Part shown: positions 8,043 through 15,751 of the stretch, piece after piece
Position numbering within the stretch: position 1 is the stretch's first letter
Layout of the letters: each line of letters opens with the position of its first letter
Notes under the pieces: model-generated
Told to the model about the DNA's origin: nothing
The model's database searches: none
The model's input: the letters and a program-made list of their open reading frames with translations, nothing else
Position numbers and translations under genes: made by a program
NCBI GenBank assembly: GCA_900553265.1
Contig: USDD01000007.1
Location: 1-49,048 of the forward strand
Length of the DNA: 49,048 nucleotides
Direction: 5' to 3'
From: an uncultured Eubacteriales bacterium
GTDB taxonomy: Bacteria; Bacillota; Clostridia; Christensenellales; Aristaeellaceae

Positions 8043-9335
8043 TTATTCAACCTTCAGGCGGATGTCGCCGCCGGAGGTGCGCGCTTCCACGGGGCGCTCG
8101 CCGCGGGAATCGGGCGCGCGCACATCGCCGATGCGGGAATGGCAGCGGAAGTCGTAGAGGGATTCCGGGCCACGAAGCGTGCCGCCGATATCGCCGCTGC
8201 GGGATTCCAGCGACAGGCTCGCGCCGGCAGCGCTGCGCAGGCGCACGTCGCCGCTGGTGCTGCGGGCCTTCAGCGCTCCCTGCGCTTCGGAATCCGAGAC
8301 GGACACGTCGCCGCTGACGCTGCACAGCTCCATGTCCGTGCGGGAGAGGGTGTTCTGGACGGACACGTCGCCGCTGGACGAGCTGGTCGAGATCCGCTCC
8401 GCGTTCGCGCCGCAGAGGCGCACGTCGCCGCTGGCGGTCTGACAGGTCAGCTCGTCCACCAGATTCGCGCCCTGGACGGTCACGTCGCCGCTGACGGACG
8501 CGGCGGAAGCGCCGGTCTCCGATTCGACGGAACGAAGCTGAATGTCGCCGCTGGTGCTCTTGAGCGTCAGCCGCAGCGCGCGGCACTCGGAAAGCTCCAC
8601 GTCGCCGCTCGTGCTCTTCATCGCCAGTTCGCCCGTGGCGCTCACATGGGCCGCGGAGAGATCGCCGCTGAAGCTGTCCGCGCGAACGCTGCCGTCCAGC
8701 GCGAAATTCTCCAGCTGCACGTCGCCGGACTTGCTGTGAATTTCCATCTCGCAGCGGACATGCTCCGGCACGAGCACGGTCACGGGTTGGCCCTGAACGG
8801 TATGCATGGAGAAGATTCTGTTCAGAAGGCCGCGCATGCCGCCCTCGGAATCCGCGGAGAACCGGAAGCTGCCGCGGCCTTTCCCGGAATCGGTATCGAA
8901 GCGGATGTGGCCGCCGTCGTTCTCCGAATCGGAGACGGTCAGCGCGCCGTCCTCCATGCGCCAGCGCATGCCCTGAGCTTTCTCCACCACGCAGCAGGCG
9001 CCCTCGGGCAGCTCTGCGCCGCGCACGACGAAATCCGCGTCCATGGAATCCAGATGGATTCGACGCAGCTCGCCGGTGAAGACCTGACGCTCCGGTTCAT
9101 CGGCTTCGTCGCTCTCTTCGCGCTTTGCCGATTCCCGGGCGGGCGCGTCCTGCATAATTTCCCGGGCAATGGCTTCGAGGTCGCCCAGCGCGGCTACGGC
9201 GGCTTCCTCGCTCATGCCCTCTTCCATGCGGTCGTCGATCATTTCGGCGTAGTATTCCAGCGTGCGGTAGAGATCATTGCCGTTCAGCCCGCCCAGACGG
9301 CGGGAAAGCTCGGACAGAAAGTGTTCCTTATTCAT
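8043..9335 (-). CDS. DUF1700/HAAS-DUF4097 beta-repeat protein
   Basis: A 430-residue protein. Residues 1-60 ('MNKEHFLSELSRRLGGL') form a HAAS/DUF1700-type helical domain common beside PadR regulators. From about residue 85 to the end it is a DUF4097-type repetitive beta-strand domain, with a ladder of 'SGDV' or 'SGDI' turns every 16-22 residues, as in 'KSTSGDVELSE', 'STSGDIQLRS', 'ASVSGDVTVQG', 'TASGDVRL', 'SSSGDVSVQN' and 'STSGDVRL'. This suggests a right-handed beta-solenoid, probably an adhesive or regulatory scaffold. No transmembrane segment is seen. Its start overlaps the end of the padR gene by 8 bases, so the two are co-transcribed. The molecular role of such PadR-linked pairs is not well known. 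Confidence 0.8.
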   Translation of the reverse strand: MNKEHFLSELSRRLGGLNGNDLYRTLEYYAEMIDDRMEEGMSEEAAVAALGDLEAIAREIMQDAPARESAKREESDEADEPERQVFTGELRRIHLDSMDADFVVRGAELPEGACCVVEKAQGMRWRMEDGALTVSDSENDGGHIRFDTDSGKGRGSFRFSADSEGGMRGLLNRIFSMHTVQGQPVTVLVPEHVRCEMEIHSKSGDVQLENFALDGSVRADSFSGDLSAAHVSATGELAMKSTSGDVELSECRALRLTLKSTSGDIQLRSVESETGASAASVSGDVTVQGANLVDELTCQTASGDVRLCGANAERISTSSSSGDVSVQNTLSRTDMELCSVSGDVSVSDSEAQGALKARSTSGDVRLRSAAGASLSLESRSGDIGGTLRGPESLYDFRCHSRIGDVRAPDSRGERPVEARTSGGDIRLKVE

Positions 9336-9663
9336 GGCGACGGCCTCCTTCGTCGGTTTGTTCTTCTTCGATCATGCGGCAGATGCGCACGACTTCCTTC
9401 CATTCGTCCAGAAAGCGGCGGATGCGCGCGTCGCCCTCGTCGGTCAGATGAAAGTACTTGCGCAGCCGACCGTTGTGCTCCACGGAATAGACGCCGACCA
9501 TCTGCGCCGCCTCCAGCCGCTTGAGGATGGGGTAGAGCGTCGATTCGGTGATGGGAATGATTTCGCCGACGTCCCGCACGAGCCGGTAGCCGTAGGAATC
9601 CTCCCGGCGGAGCACCGCGAGCGTGCAGACCTCCAAAAGTCCGCGCCTGAGCTGTGTATCCAT
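9328..9663 (-). CDS. PadR family transcriptional regulator
   Basis: A 111-residue winged-helix repressor of the PadR family. The N-terminal 'LRRGLLEVCTLAVLRRE' and 'ITESTLYPILKRLEAAQMV' match the PadR DNA-binding domain, and 'LRKYFHLTDEG' forms the wing. The open frame runs further upstream, but the ATG at 9663 is preferred because AGGAGG lies 8 bases before it and the family begins at this point. It reads into the DUF1700/DUF4097 gene with an 8-bp overlap, the usual arrangement for this pair. It probably represses its own promoter through the palindrome described in the next entry. Confidence 0.93.
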   Translation of the reverse strand: MDTQLRRGLLEVCTLAVLRREDSYGYRLVRDVGEIIPITESTLYPILKRLEAAQMVGVYSVEHNGRLRKYFHLTDEGDARIRRFLDEWKEVVRICRMIEEEQTDEGGRRHE

Positions 9664-9682
9664 AAAATCCCTCCTGACGCAT

Positions 9683-9714
9683 AATACTATACAACACATA
9701 ATATTATTTGTCAA
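9683..9714 (-). promoter_or_regulatory. padR promoter with overlapping candidate operator
   Basis: Minus-strand TTGACA (9709-9714), 17-bp spacer, TATAGT (9686-9691). An imperfect inverted repeat, AATACTAT-N7-ATAATATT (9683-9705), with one mismatch, covers the -10 and most of the spacer. That position and symmetry fit an autoregulatory PadR operator. Confidence 0.75.
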
Positions 9715-9734
9715 GAGGATTTCAAAAATATTAT

Positions 9735-9759
9735 AAAAAGCTCTCCGCGAAGGAGAGCG
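9735..9759 (-). terminator. intrinsic terminator, second in tandem
   Basis: Minus-strand GCTCTCC/GGAGAGC stem (9740-9758) followed by five T residues (A run 9735-9739). It lies downstream of the other terminator at 9775 and just before the padR promoter, insulating padR from the cbiK operon. Confidence 0.7.
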
Positions 9760-9774
9760 CCGCCGCGCGGCGGC

Positions 9775-9808
9775 AAAAAGGGGAAGCCTTCCTGCGAAAG
9801 CTTCCCCT
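9775..9808 (-). terminator. intrinsic terminator of the cbiK operon
   Basis: Minus-strand GGGGAAGC/GCTTCCCC stem with a 12-base loop (9780-9807) followed by TTTTT, just beyond the stop codon at 9816. Confidence 0.8.
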
Positions 9809-9815
9809 CGGTGGA

Positions 9816-10301
9816 TTATTCGACGATGGGTTCCGGATCCGTCACGCTGACGGTGTGGTTGTACCACTTGCCCTTTTTGCCCACGACGGAGATCACGAAA
9901 TCCTCGTCCAGCGCGGGAACGGGAATGTCGAAACCATGCACCGTCTCCGTAAGACCGTCGGGATAGAGAACCTCGTCCAGCGTCGGCTCGATGAGCGCCG
10001 CGCCCTCCTTCTGAGCATCCTCCAGCGGGCCGGCATAGGCGTGCTGGAAGCTCTTGGACAGGAGGGTGATGTGAATGGTCATCACGCCGTCCTTGACGGT
10101 GAGCGTTCCCTTCCCGTCGCAGGTCTCGTTGAGCCGGAACATGTGGCTGTCCGTGTTAAACGTCGCCAGATAGGTTCCGTCCTCCAGCGCCGCGGGCGCT
10201 TCCTCTGCGGAGACCGCCGCGGGCGTTTCCTCGGCCAGAACCGGCATGACGCAGCTCAAAAGCGTCAGCAGGGCCAAAATCAGCGCGATCCGTTTATTCA
10301 T
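9816..10301 (-). CDS. exported small protein paired with CbiK
   Basis: A 161-residue protein with a clear Sec signal peptide ('RIALILALLTLLSCVMPVLA', cleavage likely before EETPA) and an Ala/Glu-rich linker. The single folded domain begins at about residue 40 with 'DGTYLATFNTDSHMF' and contains 'DGKGTLTVKDGVMTIHITL' and 'VHGFDIPVPALDEDF', a beta-sandwich-like pattern. It resembles small secreted proteins often annotated as iron or heme transport-associated, but the function is not established. It follows the exported cbiK-type gene by 36 bases under the same cobalamin riboswitch, so a role in extracytoplasmic cobalt, corrinoid or tetrapyrrole handling is likely. Confidence 0.75.
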   Translation of the reverse strand: MNKRIALILALLTLLSCVMPVLAEETPAAVSAEEAPAALEDGTYLATFNTDSHMFRLNETCDGKGTLTVKDGVMTIHITLLSKSFQHAYAGPLEDAQKEGAALIEPTLDEVLYPDGLTETVHGFDIPVPALDEDFVISVVGKKGKWYNHTVSVTDPEPIVE

Positions 10302-10337
10302 CGCCGTTCATCCTTTCCAAAGATCTCCTGCCGACGC

Positions 10338-11489
10338 TCAGTCGCCGATGACGGCGGCGGAGTGGGCGACGTACAGCTGCTGCACGGCCTCCATGCGGCC
10401 CAGACCCATGATCTGGCAGTCGACGCTGTCGAACAGGCCGCTGGCCGTGAACATGCTCTTCCAGGAATCGTCGTCATCGCCGGCCATGTCGTTGTTGGCA
10501 TGGTCGCCGGCCACGACCATCAGCGGGCGCAGGACGACCTTGGTATAGCCGGCCTCGTGCACGGCCTCGATCACGGCCTCGCAGGAGGTTTCCTCAGGCT
10601 CGCCCTCGACGGTGCCGATGAACACGTTCTTGTAGCCCAGCGCATCCATCTGGCTCTGCATCTGAGAATAGGTCACCTTGGCGGTGTGGGAGGTGCCGTG
10701 GCCCATGAACACGAAGGCCACGCCGGCCTCGTCGGCAGCCTGAAGGCTTTCGAAGTCGCCCTCGGCCACGGCGTCGGCTACCAGCGCCTCGGCGACGGTC
10801 TGCTTGTCGGCGTTGATGACGCTGGCGTCGCTGCCCACCTCGCCCAGCAGGGGCTCGGCCACGGCCACGGACTCAAACTTGTCGGCGTAGGCTTCCACGG
10901 TCTCCATCAGCTCGTCGTACTCCGCGCCGTGCATCAGATGGGTGGGCTGAACGACCAGGTGCTTCACGCCGTTGTTCACAGCGCGATCCATGGCCTGCTC
11001 CATGTTGTCGATGAACTCGCCGTCGCGGGCCTGCACATGGTTGATGATGATCTGCGCGGTGAAGGCGCGGCGCACAGACCAGTCGGGATACGCGGCCGCC
11101 AGAGCCTTCTCGATGCCGCCAATGTCCTGAGCGCGGCTGTCGTTAAAGGAGGTGCCGAAGCTCACCACCAGCAGTTCCTTTTCGCCGATGCCGTCGGCGT
11201 TCAGCGGATCGTCCGCGGATGCGTCGCCGGTGTCGCGGCCGAAGTAGTCGGGATCCGCCTCTTCGCCCTCTACCAGTTCCTTCTGCTCGTCGGTGAGCGC
11301 GTCCCACGCGGCCTTGGCGGCGGCGCACTGCTCGTCGGTCTCGTCGGTGCGGGTCTGGACATAGATGGCGTCGATCATGGCGGCGACGGCGTCGGCGGCG
11401 GCCTGATCGTCGGCAGAGGGCTCCGCAAACGCGGCGCAGCAGCTCAGCAGCATGAGCAGAGCGGTCAGCAGGGCAATACACTTTTTCAT
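10338..11489 (-). CDS. cbiK: exported sirohydrochlorin cobaltochelatase, CbiK type
   Basis: A 383-residue protein with an N-terminal signal peptide ('ALLTALLMLLSCCAAFA'), an acidic helical spacer (about 25-95) and a CbiK chelatase domain (about 100-383). CbiK features include 'LLVVSFGTSFNDSR', 'QPTHLMHGAEYDEL', the metal-ligand His segment 'FMGHGTSH' (H264) and 'VVAGDHANNDMAGDD' (H330). Cytoplasmic CbiK inserts Co2+ into sirohydrochlorin in anaerobic B12 synthesis; here the signal peptide places the enzyme outside the membrane, where a metal-tetrapyrrole chelatase, scavenging or binding role is plausible. A lipobox-like LLSC occurs, but signal peptidase I cleavage after AFA looks more likely. 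Controlled by the upstream cobalamin riboswitch; followed by a second exported gene. Confidence 0.88.
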   Translation of the reverse strand: MKKCIALLTALLMLLSCCAAFAEPSADDQAAADAVAAMIDAIYVQTRTDETDEQCAAAKAAWDALTDEQKELVEGEEADPDYFGRDTGDASADDPLNADGIGEKELLVVSFGTSFNDSRAQDIGGIEKALAAAYPDWSVRRAFTAQIIINHVQARDGEFIDNMEQAMDRAVNNGVKHLVVQPTHLMHGAEYDELMETVEAYADKFESVAVAEPLLGEVGSDASVINADKQTVAEALVADAVAEGDFESLQAADEAGVAFVFMGHGTSHTAKVTYSQMQSQMDALGYKNVFIGTVEGEPEETSCEAVIEAVHEAGYTKVVLRPLMVVAGDHANNDMAGDDDDSWKSMFTASGLFDSVDCQIMGLGRMEAVQQLYVAHSAAVIGD

Positions 11490-11546
11490 AGAGAAAACCT
11501 TCCTTCCTATTATTTTGTTATTCCGGAAAGCAAACCCGAATTGAAT

Positions 11547-11826
11547 AAAAAAATCCGCACAAAGAAGCGCGGCGTTTCAGAAATCGAACAGTCTCCCGGA
11601 ATAACATAGGAAAGACTTCAACATTCGTGAGAAACGAGATCTGTGTGCCGCAGATCAGCCATTCAACATTCAGGCAGGTCTCCTGACTTCCTTCATCGCA
11701 TGCAATCCTCTTCCCGGTTTCCCAGTGATGCGTGGATGCAGCTCCGGTACACAGTGACGACATCGTTTCGGATTCTCACCGAATTCCCTTTTCATCCGCC
11801 GACAGGGCGGACACCTGAACGCTACA
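11547..11826 (-). promoter_or_regulatory. cobalamin (B12) riboswitch with terminator platform
   Basis: On the minus strand the aptamer spans about 11826 to 11665. It contains the B12-box segment AAAAGGGAA...GGTGAGAATCC (11770-11793) and the closing 'GGAAGTCAGGAGACCTGCCTG'-type segment near 11671-11691. Downstream are a terminator hairpin (11555-11572, then a T7 run at 11547-11553) and a 10-bp perfect complement (11596-11605 with 11517-11526) whose 3' half lies next to the ribosome binding site of cbiK. B12 binding is expected to switch the exported cbiK operon off. Confidence 0.93.
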
Positions 11827-11853
11827 AATGTTTCTTTTATTCAATTCTCATAT

Positions 11854-11882
11854 ATTGTAGCATGTAACACAACTATTGTCAA
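11854..11882 (-). promoter_or_regulatory. promoter of the B12 riboswitch transcript
   Basis: Minus-strand TTGACA (11877-11882), 17-bp spacer, TACAAT (11854-11859), 28 bases before the riboswitch begins. Confidence 0.85.
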
Positions 11883-11980
11883 CGCCGACGGAGGAGATCG
11901 ACGAGAGTTTGCAAAGACATAATATTCTCCGCCGCGGCGCAGCCGGGATCTCCTAAAGGGGAAGCGCCCGCAGACCGCCG

Positions 11981-12024
11981 GAAAAACCGAGGAGAGTTCG
12001 GGAGAGCTTCGGCTTTCCCGAACC
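11981..12024 (-). terminator. probable terminator after spoIIP
   Basis: Minus-strand stem GTTCGGGA/TCCCGAAC (11996-12023) followed, after a short gap, by TTTTT (A run 11982-11986). The T tract is not adjacent to the stem, so confidence is moderate. Confidence 0.55.
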
Positions 12025-12043
12025 TCCAATCGCGCCTGGCGGT

Positions 12044-13144
12044 TCAGTCCTTTCCATCCGGCTTTTTGCCGAACAGACCGCCGGTGATTTCGCTGGTTCC
12101 GCGCTTGAGCTTTTCCCAGGCGGGGCCGAGCTTTCCGGTGGAGATCAGGGCGTATACCACGGCGGCCAGCACGGCCAGACCGACGACCCATCCGATTCCG
12201 GCGAAGGCCGAGGCGTTCTTCGCGCCGCCGGAGGCCTTGGCCGATGCGCCGTAGAGCGCCTGATTCAGCACAGAGGCCATGTATTTGGTCGCGCCGATGG
12301 CCTTGTCCTTCTCGATTTCGTCGGTGCCGAATTCCAGCAGCAGCGCCTGAGGATACAGCTCCTGATTGTAGTTTCCCTTGCCGATATAGATGTCCTTGAT
12401 GAGGCCGGGATATTCCTCGTCGGCCAGCTTCTTCAACTGCTGAGCGAAGGCCTTGTTGGCGGCGCTGTTCTGGTTGGAGCGGCCGACGAACAGGCGCACC
12501 TTGCTCACGTCCTCACCGTCCACCTCGGTCTCGTATTCCTCGGCGGGAATCGCGTCGCGATGGATGTCCAGCAGCGCGTCCGGGCCCTTCTTCAGCAGTT
12601 CCTCCGCCGTGCTGCGGGAGCGGTTGTACGCGTCCGCGTCGTGGGGGAGGAAGGATTCCTCCGAGTAGACGACCTTCACGCCCAGCTCCTCCAGCTCGTC
12701 CTTCAGGGCGTTGCCCACGTCGTAGATGCCCGCGCCGTGCCAGAGGGAGAAGTCGCCGTCATCGGGCACGTAGGATTCGTCGCTGTGGGTGGAGTACATG
12801 CAGATCAGCTTTTTGCCGTCGGGCTTTTCCGTGGCTTCGGCTCGGGCGGTCAGGCTCTGAAAGGCGGACAGGGCGGCTTCGTCGATGGTCGCTTCGCCCA
12901 GATCTTCGGCGAAGGCCGTCTCGTGGGCAGTGTCCACCGCTGTGACGCGATAGAGCCGGTTGTCGCCGGAGATGTACTCGTCGCCCACGTACATGCGCCC
13001 GGCGCGACGGGCGACGACCTGACCGCCCGAGTCCAGCATGGTGTACAGGCAGTCGCCGTCGGTTTCGCCCGCCAGCGCGCCGAGGGGAATCAGGAAAAGG
13101 CAGACGGCCAGCAGAAGCGCGGCGGTCAGACGCGTTTTTCTCAT
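12044..13144 (-). CDS. spoIIP: stage II sporulation protein P (peptidoglycan amidase/endopeptidase)
   Basis: A 366-residue protein of the SpoIIP family, which with SpoIID and SpoIIM degrades septal peptidoglycan during engulfment of the forespore. It has a signal peptide ('LLLAVCLFLIPLGALAG'), the catalytic-type segments 'MYSTHSDESYVPDDG' and 'LLDIHRDAIP', a 'VGRSNQNSAANKAFA' segment, and near the C terminus a transmembrane helix ('GWVVGLAVLAAVVYALI') followed by a basic tail. The frame runs further upstream, but the ATG at 13144 with GGGAGGGAG before it is the real start and overlaps the DUF1614 stop by 4 bases (ATGA). A C-terminal rather than only N-terminal membrane helix is somewhat unusual. 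Confidence 0.9.
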   Translation of the reverse strand: MRKTRLTAALLLAVCLFLIPLGALAGETDGDCLYTMLDSGGQVVARRAGRMYVGDEYISGDNRLYRVTAVDTAHETAFAEDLGEATIDEAALSAFQSLTARAEATEKPDGKKLICMYSTHSDESYVPDDGDFSLWHGAGIYDVGNALKDELEELGVKVVYSEESFLPHDADAYNRSRSTAEELLKKGPDALLDIHRDAIPAEEYETEVDGEDVSKVRLFVGRSNQNSAANKAFAQQLKKLADEEYPGLIKDIYIGKGNYNQELYPQALLLEFGTDEIEKDKAIGATKYMASVLNQALYGASAKASGGAKNASAFAGIGWVVGLAVLAAVVYALISTGKLGPAWEKLKRGTSEITGGLFGKKPDGKD

Positions 13145-13803
13145 TTTTCTCCCTCCCGCTCGATGAATTCGCCGTTCTTGAATTCGCGCATGGGGCGTTT
13201 GCCGCCGCGCTGAATGCGCTCGAGGATCTCGCCGATGAGTTCGCTGAGCAGAACCGCCAGCAGGCCCGAGACAACGATTACGTCGAAGCCGCCCGCGCCG
13301 CCCAGCACGAGCCGCTGAGCAACGCCCTGTCCCCAGACGGTCATGGCGCTGAGCAGCTCGGCCAGCATCACGCCCACAGTGGCGGCGATGAACGCGCCGC
13401 GCCGGGAGCGGCCGAACAGATAGCCGATCACACCCGCCGCCAGTCCGTGCATCCAGCTGGGGTCGATCCAGATGCTCTCCGGCTCGTCGGGCATCAGCCG
13501 ACCCAGCGCGTAGCTGACCGCGCCGGCGATGGCCGCGGCGATGAGGCAGCGCACGCGCTCCTTCGCCGTGCCGGCCTTGATCCACAGATAGACGCACAGC
13601 GCCAGCGGAATCAGCGCGCCGCCGATGTTGAACGAAAAGAGCGGTCCGACGGGAACGTCGGGGATGAAGCCGCCCACGAGGATCAGCGCAATGAATAAAA
13701 GTGCCTGCCGGTCAGTCAGGCGCAGCCTGTCCAGCACGCGCTGCCCGACGCCCAGCAGAATCAGCGCGCCGACGATCACCAGAAGAATCAAACCTATGGT
13801 CAT
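13141..13803 (-). CDS. DUF1614 family membrane protein
   Basis: A 220-residue polytopic membrane protein with about seven hydrophobic segments, matching the DUF1614 family of unknown function that is common in spore-forming Clostridia. Recognisable parts are 'PLFSFNIGGALIPLALCVYL', the acidic 'PDEPESIWIDPSWMHGL' loop and the 'VLGGAGGFDVIVVSGLLAV' segment. The ATG at 13803 is chosen because GGGAGG lies 8 bases upstream; a second ATG at 13809 is too close. It is translationally coupled to spoIIP (ATGA overlap), suggesting a link to sporulation or the cell envelope, which is inference. Confidence 0.82.
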   Translation of the reverse strand: MTIGLILLVIVGALILLGVGQRVLDRLRLTDRQALLFIALILVGGFIPDVPVGPLFSFNIGGALIPLALCVYLWIKAGTAKERVRCLIAAAIAGAVSYALGRLMPDEPESIWIDPSWMHGLAAGVIGYLFGRSRRGAFIAATVGVMLAELLSAMTVWGQGVAQRLVLGGAGGFDVIVVSGLLAVLLSELIGEILERIQRGGKRPMREFKNGEFIEREGEK

Positions 13804-13884
13804 GTCCATTCCTCCCGATAACTGGTTTCGCACTCTAGGATTTGCCGAAACAGGAAAAAGAAACAGGAGAAATTCCTTCCAGCA

Positions 13885-13913
13885 TTGGCGAAAACGGGAA
13901 AATGTGATACAAT
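13885..13913 (+). promoter_or_regulatory. promoter of the small lipoprotein gene
   Basis: TTGGCG (13885-13890), 17-bp spacer, TACAAT (13908-13913), 65 bases before the lipoprotein start. Confidence 0.65.
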
Positions 13914-13977
13914 GATCAGGCGAGTCGACAATCATGAAATAATGGTTGAGCACAATAAAGCGCGGAGGATATGGAAG

Positions 13978-14112
13978 ATGAAAATGAGAAAACGCGTTGC
14001 GCATCTTGCGCTGCTGCTGGCGCTGGCGGCGCTGCTGGCCGGATGCGGCGCGATTGTGGTGGAGGACGCGCAGCCGGTGCGCATCGGTTCGATTGTTCAC
14101 AGAAACTTATAG
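13978..14112 (+). CDS. very small putative lipoprotein
   Basis: A 44-residue frame beginning 'MKMRKRVAHLALLLALAALL' and continuing to a clear lipobox LLAGC. Only about 22 residues follow the lipidated Cys ('CGAIVVEDAQPVRIG' and a few more), so the mature product would be a lipid-anchored peptide. GGAGG lies about 10 bases before the ATG and a good promoter is present. It could be a real signalling or structural lipopeptide, or the remnant of a longer lipoprotein gene; no family is recognised. Confidence 0.5.
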   Translation: MKMRKRVAHLALLLALAALLAGCGAIVVEDAQPVRIGSIVHRNL

Positions 14113-14144
14113 GAAAATTCTCGGGACAGCGGAACAAAATCATG

Positions 14145-14150
14145 TATAAT
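14145..14150 (+). promoter_or_regulatory. -10 element of the L,D-transpeptidase gene
   Basis: A perfect TATAAT at 14145-14150, 42 bases before the likely TTG start. No convincing -35 is seen at 17 bp. Confidence 0.45.
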
Positions 14151-14191
14151 AGGGTCGAATAAATAGGATTATTTTGGCAGAGGTGAAAGTA

Positions 14192-15595
14192 TTGTTTCGG
14201 CGTAGTGTGAGCTTTATTCTGGCGTTCGTGCTGACTGCGATTGGAGTGCTGACCCCGTTCCAGACCGCGTTGGCGACGACGGCAGAGGAAATGATCTTTG
14301 GCGGCGGCACCGGCGAAATTCAGCCCGGAACGGACGCAGCCGACGCGGATATGTACGAGTCGGCGGACGACAATTCCATCACGGATTATCCCACGCTTCA
14401 GCTGGGCGACCGGGACGAGGCTGACGCGACGGCGTATATCGTCAATCTGCAGAATCGGCTGATCGCGCTGGGCTTTCTGAAGGATTCGGCCGACGGCGTG
14501 TACGGAGAAAACACCGAGACAGCCATCGAGCAGTTCCAGAAGCTCAACGGTCTGGAGCGCACCGGCGTGGCCGATCCCGAGACGCAGCGGAGGCTCTTTT
14601 CGGACATGAGCACGCTGACCACGCCCTCGCCCGACAACGCCATCGCCTTCGGCAGCGAAAACGTGCGCGTGCAGACGATGCTGATCCAGTGGGGCTTTCT
14701 GGACGGAACGGCCGACGGCGTTCTGGGCAAAAAGAGCGAAAAAGCCATCAGCAGCTTCAAGAGTTACATCTATGATCTGGGCCTGATGCCCACGCCCACT
14801 CCGGCGCCCACGCCCACGCCCGTGCCCACGCTGGCCCCGGGCGAGATGCCCGTGGCGATGGACGTCCCGGTAGAAACGCCTACGCCCGAGCCGGAGGAAT
14901 ACGTCGCCGACGCCGAGATCGACGACACCATTCGGATGTTCCTGGAGGGCGACGCCTCCTTCGCGGTCTATCGCCAGACGGTGCAGGCCGGCGATAAGGG
15001 CTCGGAGGTCAAGCGCGTGCAGACGAGGCTGAAGCAGCTGAAGTATCTGTATCCCGATCCCGACGGCGCGTTCGGCACCAATACCGCCCGCGCGCTGATG
15101 TACTTCCAGCGCAAGCACGGCCTGAGCGAGACGGGCGTGGCCGACGAGGCCACCCAGCGCGCGCTGTTCTCCTCCGCGGCGCAGGAATCCGAGGAATACG
15201 TGTTCCCGTACAAGATCTACGTGGACATCTCGGATCAGTACGTCTACGTGTTCGGATGGGACGGCGAAAGCTATTCCATCAAGGAGCGCAAGATGATCTG
15301 CTCCACCGGCAAGGACGCCACGCCCACGCCCACGGGCACCTATCAGGCCTATGCCCAGCTCAGCGGCGAATGGTACTGGTTCAAGCAGTATCAGTGCTAC
15401 GCCAAGTGGGCCTACGGCATCGTCGGCGGCATCCTGTTCCACTCGGTGACGTTCAACAAGAACAAAAAGCAGGTTGGCTCCGAGTCGAACCTCGGCAGAA
15501 AGGCCTCTCACGGCTGCATCCGCCTGAAGATCGACGACGCGAAGTGGATCTACGACAACTGCCCCTACGGCACCACCGTCGTGATTCAGGAGTAA
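14192..15595 (+). CDS. L,D-transpeptidase with three peptidoglycan-binding domains
   Basis: A secreted or wall-associated enzyme of about 467 residues that cross-links or anchors peptidoglycan. After a signal peptide ('VSFILAFVLTAIGVLTPF') come two peptidoglycan-binding-1 modules (about 80-135 and 150-190), a Thr/Pro linker ('PTPTPAPTPTPVPT'), a third module (about 265-330) and a YkuD catalytic domain (about 340-467) with the 'SHGCIRL' motif (H440, C442). The frame is open from a TTG at 14174; the TTG at 14192 is preferred because AGAGGTGA lies 6 bases before it and the signal peptide then starts directly with the basic 'FRRS'. It is followed by a terminator. Confidence 0.9.
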   Translation: MFRRSVSFILAFVLTAIGVLTPFQTALATTAEEMIFGGGTGEIQPGTDAADADMYESADDNSITDYPTLQLGDRDEADATAYIVNLQNRLIALGFLKDSADGVYGENTETAIEQFQKLNGLERTGVADPETQRRLFSDMSTLTTPSPDNAIAFGSENVRVQTMLIQWGFLDGTADGVLGKKSEKAISSFKSYIYDLGLMPTPTPAPTPTPVPTLAPGEMPVAMDVPVETPTPEPEEYVADAEIDDTIRMFLEGDASFAVYRQTVQAGDKGSEVKRVQTRLKQLKYLYPDPDGAFGTNTARALMYFQRKHGLSETGVADEATQRALFSSAAQESEEYVFPYKIYVDISDQYVYVFGWDGESYSIKERKMICSTGKDATPTPTGTYQAYAQLSGEWYWFKQYQCYAKWAYGIVGGILFHSVTFNKNKKQVGSESNLGRKASHGCIRLKIDDAKWIYDNCPYGTTVVIQE

Positions 15596-15611
15596 TAATT
15601 GGATAAAAATA

Positions 15612-15649
15612 GGAATGTCTCCGGTTGACGAACCGGGGACATTCCTTTA
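15612..15649 (+). terminator. intrinsic terminator of the L,D-transpeptidase gene
   Basis: A 15-bp stem GGAATGTCTCCGGTT pairing (one G-T) across a GACG loop to 15646, followed by TTT. The -35 of the next promoter lies inside this hairpin. Confidence 0.8.
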
Positions 15650-15653
15650 TAAT
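15625..15653 (+). promoter_or_regulatory. promoter of the GH2 gene, nested in a terminator
   Basis: TTGACG (15625-15630), 17-bp spacer, TATAAT (15648-15653). The -35 sits in the loop and stem of the preceding terminator, so the two elements share sequence. Confidence 0.8.
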
Positions 15654-15751
15654 GGAGGAAGAGGGCGAGAATGCCGCCGGTACATTTTCGCGAAAGAATT
15701 CAGCCGGCAATTTTGCGGGGTATGCCCCGAGAACCGGGAGGCCGACAACCA

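Noticed and set aside
10338..11489. CbiK as a lipoprotein because of an LLSC segment
   Set aside because: The box is a poor match at one position, and an AFA signal-peptidase-I site follows four residues later.
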